Source of the DNA: Crocodylus rhombifer
Lineage: Eukaryota > Chordata > Crocodylia > Crocodylidae
NCBI GenBank assembly: GCA_038503035.1
Contig: JAVSML010001068.1
Location: 503,323-567,322 of the forward strand
Length of the DNA: 64,000 nt
Direction of reading: 5' to 3'
Made by a program: the position numbers and the translations under genes. Of the stretch, positions 58,736 through 64,000 are shown in pieces (position 1 is the stretch's first letter; every line of letters starts with the position of its first letter). The notes under the pieces are model-generated. The model worked only from the letters and a program-made list of their open reading frames with translations. It had not been told where the DNA came from and made no database searches.

Positions 58736-60461
58736 AGTTGGACAAAGCTCATGAAATTCTGAGGGAATATCCTTAAAGGTTAGAACTTTATTATAAGTCA
58801 GATATAGGCCTGCTTTCATAGACATTCAACCTTTTCTGTTAGCAAATCTACACTGTGAAATGACCTTAACCATATATTGCAAAAAGGGGCTCATTTTGGT
58901 TAAAACTCATTTTGGAGCTCAACCTCTGGCCTGTGGCCCAGATCCAGCCTTCACAGAAGTGTCTTCTGTGGTGGGCCAGTAGGGGGGGCTTAGCACAGGA
59001 GCATTTCTTACCTTAAAGCAAATAGTGGCATGGTAGCCTTTGATCATGCATCTGGATTACTGAAAGCTACATACCTAGTTAGATCTCAAGTAGCTTACTC
59101 ACAAGTATCATCCAGAGGCAGGTAGAGATTACCTCTGGAGGCAAGCATATCATAGAACATGAGTTTCAAGAGAAAGAGCAAGTTTCAGATGGCCCCACTT
59201 CTCTGGGAGTTCTCATCATGGCTGCTGCTCCACCTCCTGGGCAGTCCTTAACTTATATAGACATTATGACCTCATTTACTTGATCCAATGAAGGACAGTA
59301 GCTATTGGCTGCCAGCCAACCAATTTGAAATACATCACTGGTTGCCGGGTAGACTGGCAGGGTCTCTAGCCCCAACCCAGGAGTGTGAGGCCAGGTCACA
59401 TAGGCAGAGGAAGCAGGTTTCCCCCCACCCTCAGGAATGTGTCCAGCTCAGGTTGCAACTCATGGTTACCTGAAGCCAATGGGACCAGACGTGTCTGCTC
59501 TCTGCAGTGACGATGGTCACCAAGTTGTTCTATTGGTGATCCACCTGCTGGCAGAATTTGAGGAGAAACAGAGATGGCATTCTGCCACATCATCCAGCCC
59601 AAAGGGTTCCCCAGTGGTCTGGAAATTTGGCAGCAGGAAAGCAGTTCAGCCTCAATTGCTATTTCCCTGTTGCCAAACTTCCAGACCTGTGCGGAACCCT
59701 GCAGGCCACGTAACGTGACCCTGTTCACCAAATGCTGGCATGTGATCAGGCTGGCACTCAGGGTTGGTCTGTGGCTGGATCCAAGCACACAGGATTCAGG
59801 CTGCTGCATAGCCAGATCCAGCATGCAGCTAGATCTGGGGTGCAGAGTAGGAATGGAGCACAGCCAAATCTGGCATGCTGAGATCACACTCAACTCTCAT
59901 GCAAGATTCAACCCACAGACCAACTGCCCACCACTTGCCTGGCCCATGAAGCTGGAAGTTCTGACGCTACTGGATTAAAGTAACAAAATCTGTCAGCACT
60001 TTTAGGTCACAGAAAATACACAGTGGGCAAGTTTTGAAGACAATTGAACTAAGTGGAAAACATATTATTGGCTTCAGGAGACACTTCAAATCAGGTTCGA
60101 TACTGGTTTAAAATGTGTTTGGCAGGAGGAGATAAGTTAGGATTTGTATAGTAGTCTATTCTCCTATTTTCATTGGTGGCAGGATTCTAAAAGGATTTAA
60201 TTTATATATGTATAATAAGAACACGTAGGATATTTAATAGTACATACTGCAAGTTCATGCCATAGGGAGTAACCTTAAGACTTTTTTCTTTAAGGCTCAT
60301 TAGTTGGAAGCAACAGAGGAAGCAAAATTATGGGATCATTAGCTGATCGTAGGTAGTCTACCTTTGAGATACAGCAAAGGAAAAGACAAATGCACTCTTA
60401 GGATGTATTGAGTAACATGCTTCCAACTGAGATAGAAGGGTATTACTGCCATCATTCAAGA
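58736..60461. other. ABCA13 intron with a hairpin repeat
   Basis: Mixed composition. 58920-59960 is moderately GC-rich and contains the hairpin 59605-59698; the flanks are AT-rich. No gene recognised. Confidence 0.4.
59605..59698. repeat. ~40-bp-arm imperfect hairpin
   Basis: The left arm (GGTTCCCCAGTGGTCTGGAA...) pairs with the complement of the right arm (GGTTCCGCACAGGTCTGGAA...) over about 40 bases at roughly 80%, with a ~13-base loop. Likely the core of a fold-back repeat. Confidence 0.75.
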
Positions 60462-61861
60462 AGACTCAGTCATCGTGCCTGTGCTGTTCAACATCTTCAT
60501 CAGCGACGAGGGGGTGAATAGCACCTTGTTCAAATTCACAGATGACACCAAGATGTGAGGGGAGGTGGGCACGCTAGAGGGGAGGGACAAGTTGCAATCA
60601 GATCTGGACAGGTTACAGAGGTGGGCGGATGAGAATAGGATGGGTTTCAACACTGACTAGTGTAAGGTGATGCACCTGGGGAGGAAGAACCAGCAGCATA
60701 CCTACAGGCTGGGGAACTCCCCTCTCACCAGCACAGAGGCAGAAAAGGATCTTGGAGTCATTATTGACTCAAAGATGAGCATGAGCCGCTAATGTGGGGA
60801 TGCAGTCAGAAAGGCTAACCGCACCTTGTCATGCATCCACAGATACATCATGACCAGGTCCAAGGAGGTAATCCTCCTGTAGCAAAACCCCCAGTTTTTC
60901 TTTTTTTTAATTTTATTTTAAAATGCATGCCTTCCCCTTCCCCAACCATTTCTGACTTTTTCTCTCCCTCTCTATTCCCTATAGATAAGAATAAGTGAGC
61001 CCAGATAAGCTTTAAACATTTTTATTTTGGTAGCAAGTTTTTGGTTTGGGATATTCACTGTTTTATATTGTATTATTATTAGGTTTGTATTGATTCTTAC
61101 TGTTGTATATTGTATTATTATCATATTGATTTTTATTGTTTCATATGGATATTGTATGGTTTAGGCCTGTGTTTGTAAGTGAACCAAAGTCATGTCAAGT
61201 TTCTATTTTCTATGTCAAGCCTCCATCTTGTGTCCTCTGCCTGGGCATCCCATGTTGTAGTGGTATGAGTCACATACCCTTCCCATGTAAATTGGTTCCC
61301 CGATGAATGAGAATGATTGGGAATGATTGAAATACAGTGGTAGCAGGCCTCTACTGAATGGTCTGTAATGACTGGGCCATCACCTCATGTTGATTCATCC
61401 AGGAACCATAGACCTCACCCAGGAACAGAAACAAGACCAGCATTTGAAAGACAAAAGACCCTGAAGAACCAGCAACTCTCACCATTACAGACACCCAAAA
61501 CTGCACATCCCTGCACACATGCTCAATACGCCAGGGGATGACCCTTGCCTAGGCATGCCTCCTGTCACTAGGGTCACACAAGGTCTGCCCCTATACAAAG
61601 GGGCAGTGAAGACAGACTCAGTGGAATGCCCTCTCCATCTGGACCAGCACCATGCCATACCATCTATCCACCCAGAGGCCCTGCCGGTGACTCCCCTCTG
61701 GACAACATCTACTGGACAAGGACCCCTTTCCAGCCTGGATAGGTAGATATTACCTGCACACCTCCTCCTATAATTTGGACTCTCTTTCTCTGTCTCTCTC
61801 TCCTCCTGGACTTCAGCGGGTGGTATTTGTGTAAATTAGTGAATACACATATATAGATATC

Positions 61862-61863
<2 letters not shown>

Positions 61864-61902
<39 letters not shown>
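61864..61902 (+). repeat. (TG)n microsatellite
   Basis: Nearly pure TG run of about 39 bases inside the LTR. Confidence 0.97.
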
Positions 61903-61905
<3 letters not shown>

Positions 61906-62207
61906 GTATATAAATTAGTTATCTACGTATGTGTACTGAATGTGCAGGTGCTGGTAACTGGTAACTGATTCTGTCTAAATTTGGTGTGCATAGCATGTAT
62001 GGGCTTAAACGGTGTTAATGAACCTAGACTAGTTATTTTGAATGTGAGTATATCTGAGTTTCGTGTGTGTGTGTATATACACACACACACGCACGGCATT
62101 GTGTGCATGATATATGAATTAGTGATCTGTGTCTAACTTTTGGGGTGTATAATGTATACGCTTGAATTGTGCCTAGGCGGGTTTGGATGTATATGTGCCT
62201 TAGCTGG

Positions 62208-62210
<3 letters not shown>

Positions 62211-62245
<35 letters not shown>
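62211..62245 (+). repeat. (TG)n microsatellite
   Basis: Pure TG run of about 35 bases inside the LTR; a third interrupted TG/CA tract lies at 62062-62094. Confidence 0.97.
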
Positions 62246-62247
<2 letters not shown>

Positions 62248-62897
62248 CTAATTGATTTGTGTGTTTGTATATGTGCAATTGTACACCATGCCCTCCTGTC
62301 TAACAGCACAATATTGAGATCCTGAGCACTGGCCTGACCCCTCAGGGCAACACTCCCCTTCTATGCAACCTTGGTCAGTCCCCAGTTGTAGTACTGCATC
62401 CAGTTCTGGGCACCACACTTCAAGAGGGATGTGGACAACATCAAGAGGATCCAGAGGAGGACCACTCACATGATCAGGGGGCAGTACAGCAGGTCCTATG
62501 AGGATAGGCTATGGGATCTGAACCTGTTCAACCTCCACAAGAGGAAGCTGAGAGGGGATCTGGTGGCCATCTATAAACTGGCCAAGAGAGACCAGCAGGC
62601 AATGGGAGAGTCCCTGTTCCCCTGAGCACTACCAGGAGTAACAAGGAACAATGGCCATAAGCTGACAGAGAGCAGATTCAGGCTGGATATCAGGAGGCAG
62701 TACTTCACAGTCTAGGAGCTGGAACAAACTTCCAAGGGAAGTGGTGCTGGCTTCTACCCTGGGAGTCTTTAAGAGGAAGCTAGATATACACCTTGCCAGG
62801 GTCGTCTGACCCCAGCATTCTTTCTAGCCTGTGGCAGGGGTCGGACTTGATTATCTGCTCAGGTCCCTTCTGACCCTACCAACTATGAAACTATGAA

Positions 62898-64000
62898 GCT
62901 GGTGAGGCTTTTTCTGGAATAATGTGCACAATTACAGTCACCCATTTTTGAAAAAAGGTAAACTCAAACTGCAGCACATGCAGAGAACAGCAGAAAGGTA
63001 ATTAGGTTAATAGAAACCTTATCTTATGAGAAGAGACTAAAACAGCCCAACAAGGCAAAACTGAGAGGAGATGCATTTGCACTCTATTAATAAATTGTAG
63101 AAGCCACTGGGGAATATGGATAGAGAAATACAATTTAAGCTCAGGGACAATTCTGACGTAACAACAAATGGGAATACAGCATGAATAAATTCAGAGCAAG
63201 GAACTGGAAGGAGATCTCTGACTCTCCAAAGAGTGAGATTATGAAAGAGCATCCCAAGAGGCTCCCCCAGGCAGAGCAAAAAACCCAAGTGGTGTCAAGA
63301 TGGAGCCTGACATTATGAAAGGAATTATAGATAAATGCCTACAATAAAATACATACTTAGAAACCGTATCTATCCTCATATATAAAGCTATATTTAGGGC
63401 ATTTCATAACTGTTCATCTTGAACATTCTTTGCAATTATCTGGAACTAGTTACTGCTGGAGACAGTGGAAACAAAAGGATCACTGCTTAGATCCAATGTG
63501 GAGGGTCCTACATCATAAGCTTCCTCATACATCAATACTTTGTGCTTATTGGCAGCAATTTCACCTGTAAAAGTTGGCTTGGGAGAAATGAGGTCAGGTG
63601 GGCTTAGAAAAGCCTTTTGCTTCCACATAAGATCCATTGTAGGGATAGTCTTAGCCAATCTAGTGCTCAGACTTGCCCACATTACTCACTGGACATTAAT
63701 ACCACAGCAAGTGGATGCAATTTAAAATAGTTTCATTGTCTAGTGATAAACTGTACATTAGCCCATTGCAATACTGACCTGATAATGCTACTATTTTTGG
63801 CACCTAGATGAGCCCTTTAATGAGAACAACCACCAATTTTTCTGGAAATATTTCCAGCACAGATCTCATTTTGAGGGAGTAAATCTCTCCCACATACTTT
63901 CCCCATGAAGTATTCAGCTTCAGTCTGCAGTTTGTTCCCTCAGTAGCTTTAGCTGAATCATAATTGTCTGCAAAGAGACAAAACCATGCACCCAGCAGCA
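62898..64000. other. ABCA13 intron, nothing firm
   Basis: AT-rich to the end of the window. A minus-strand open stretch at 63446-63682 is unassigned (see rejected items). Confidence 0.4.

Larger units (their letters stand above)
60878..62352. mobile_element. Solo LTR, 1475 bp, TSD CTCC
   Basis: Begins TGTAGCAAAACCCCCAG and ends GGGCAACA, so it has the TG...CA ends of an LTR. It is flanked by CTCC at 60874-60877 and 62353-62356. No internal retroviral genes remain, which fits recombination between two LTRs. A 4-bp target duplication is typical of some endogenous retrovirus classes. The 3' third carries (TG)n runs and diverged repeats of TATATAAATTAGT-like text. Orientation is not established. 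Confidence 0.8.
60462..62897 (+). mobile_element. CR1 LINE split by a solo LTR
   Basis: CR1 RT sequence runs from 60462 (VLFNIFISDE, then FKFTDDTKM with a stop just after) to 60877 and resumes at 62357 with the C-terminal region (LQYCIQFWAPHF-like, then NIKRIQRRTTHMIRG). The 3' end is CCAACTATGAAACTATGAA at 62897. Removing 60878-62352 plus one copy of CTCC restores alignment with the copy at 2285 without a gap. Stops make it inactive. Confidence 0.93.

Noticed and set aside
61519..61746. 75-codon open frame inside the LTR
   Set aside because: LTRs rarely code for protein and no similarity was recognised; probably chance.
63446..63682. Minus-strand 78-codon open frame, plausible-looking composition (ISPKPTFTGEIAANKHK)
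   Set aside because: No match I recognise, no clear start or splice context linking it to ABCA13, and frames of this length are expected by chance in 64 kb. It could be a fragment of an unknown transposon protein; a protein search would decide.
1..64000. Bacterial or phage-type systems, CRISPR arrays, operons
   Set aside because: The window has spliced vertebrate exons, CR1 LINEs and microsatellites throughout; no operon-like gene density or spaced repeat array exists.

Overview
This is 64 kb of vertebrate nuclear DNA, almost all of it intron and interspersed repeat. The host looks like a sauropsid and most likely a crocodilian. The reasons are many CR1 LINE copies of two types, hAT-like and pogo-like non-autonomous DNA elements, a decayed Penelope-like element, a solo LTR, and large introns. 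No prokaryotic gene, CRISPR array, tRNA gene or rRNA gene was seen. The species assignment is inference.

The only host gene recognised is ABCA13, a very large ABC transporter of the ABCA subfamily, on the minus strand. Eight exons near its 3' end can be placed to the base, in transcription order: 54502-54658, 52436-52689, 50174-50372, 47172-47281, 31416-31566, 18336-18470, 13658-13761 and 8372-8464. The first two encode the last membrane-spanning part of transmembrane domain 2. The other six encode a linker and most of nucleotide-binding domain 2: Walker A, Q-loop, signature, Walker B and H-loop, in that order. All splice phases agree and no frameshift or stop was seen, so the locus looks functional. 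The remaining 3' exons lie to the left of position 1 and the rest of the gene lies to the right of 64000.

The introns are filled with repeats. CR1 copies lie at 2285-3850, 17150-17305, 17634-17880, 22231-22365, 27737-30480, 42085-44340, 44566-44980 and 60462-62897. A 1475-bp solo LTR with a 4-bp target duplication splits the last long one. A ~476-bp repeat of unknown class splits the copy at 42085-44340, and that repeat recurs at 48868-49330. A Penelope-like element (24350-27310) is split by a GC-rich insert. DNA elements include hAT-type units at 4297-4995, 9047-9415 and 38048-39600, a neighbour at 37808-38039, and a pogo-like element at 53597-53930.

The most unusual structure is a set of GC-rich islands that fold back on themselves as imperfect palindromes of about 0.2 to 1.5 kb (4500-4810, 9430-10118, 35221-35818, 38345-39540, 56960-58410). 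Several sit inside elements with terminal inverted repeats. Other points of interest are a near-identical 93-bp inverted duplication (40900-40992 and 44155-44247), three copies of one 8-bp target site around two adjacent elements (37800-39608), and a possible GC-AG intron in ABCA13. Coordinates of repeats without target duplications are by-eye estimates.
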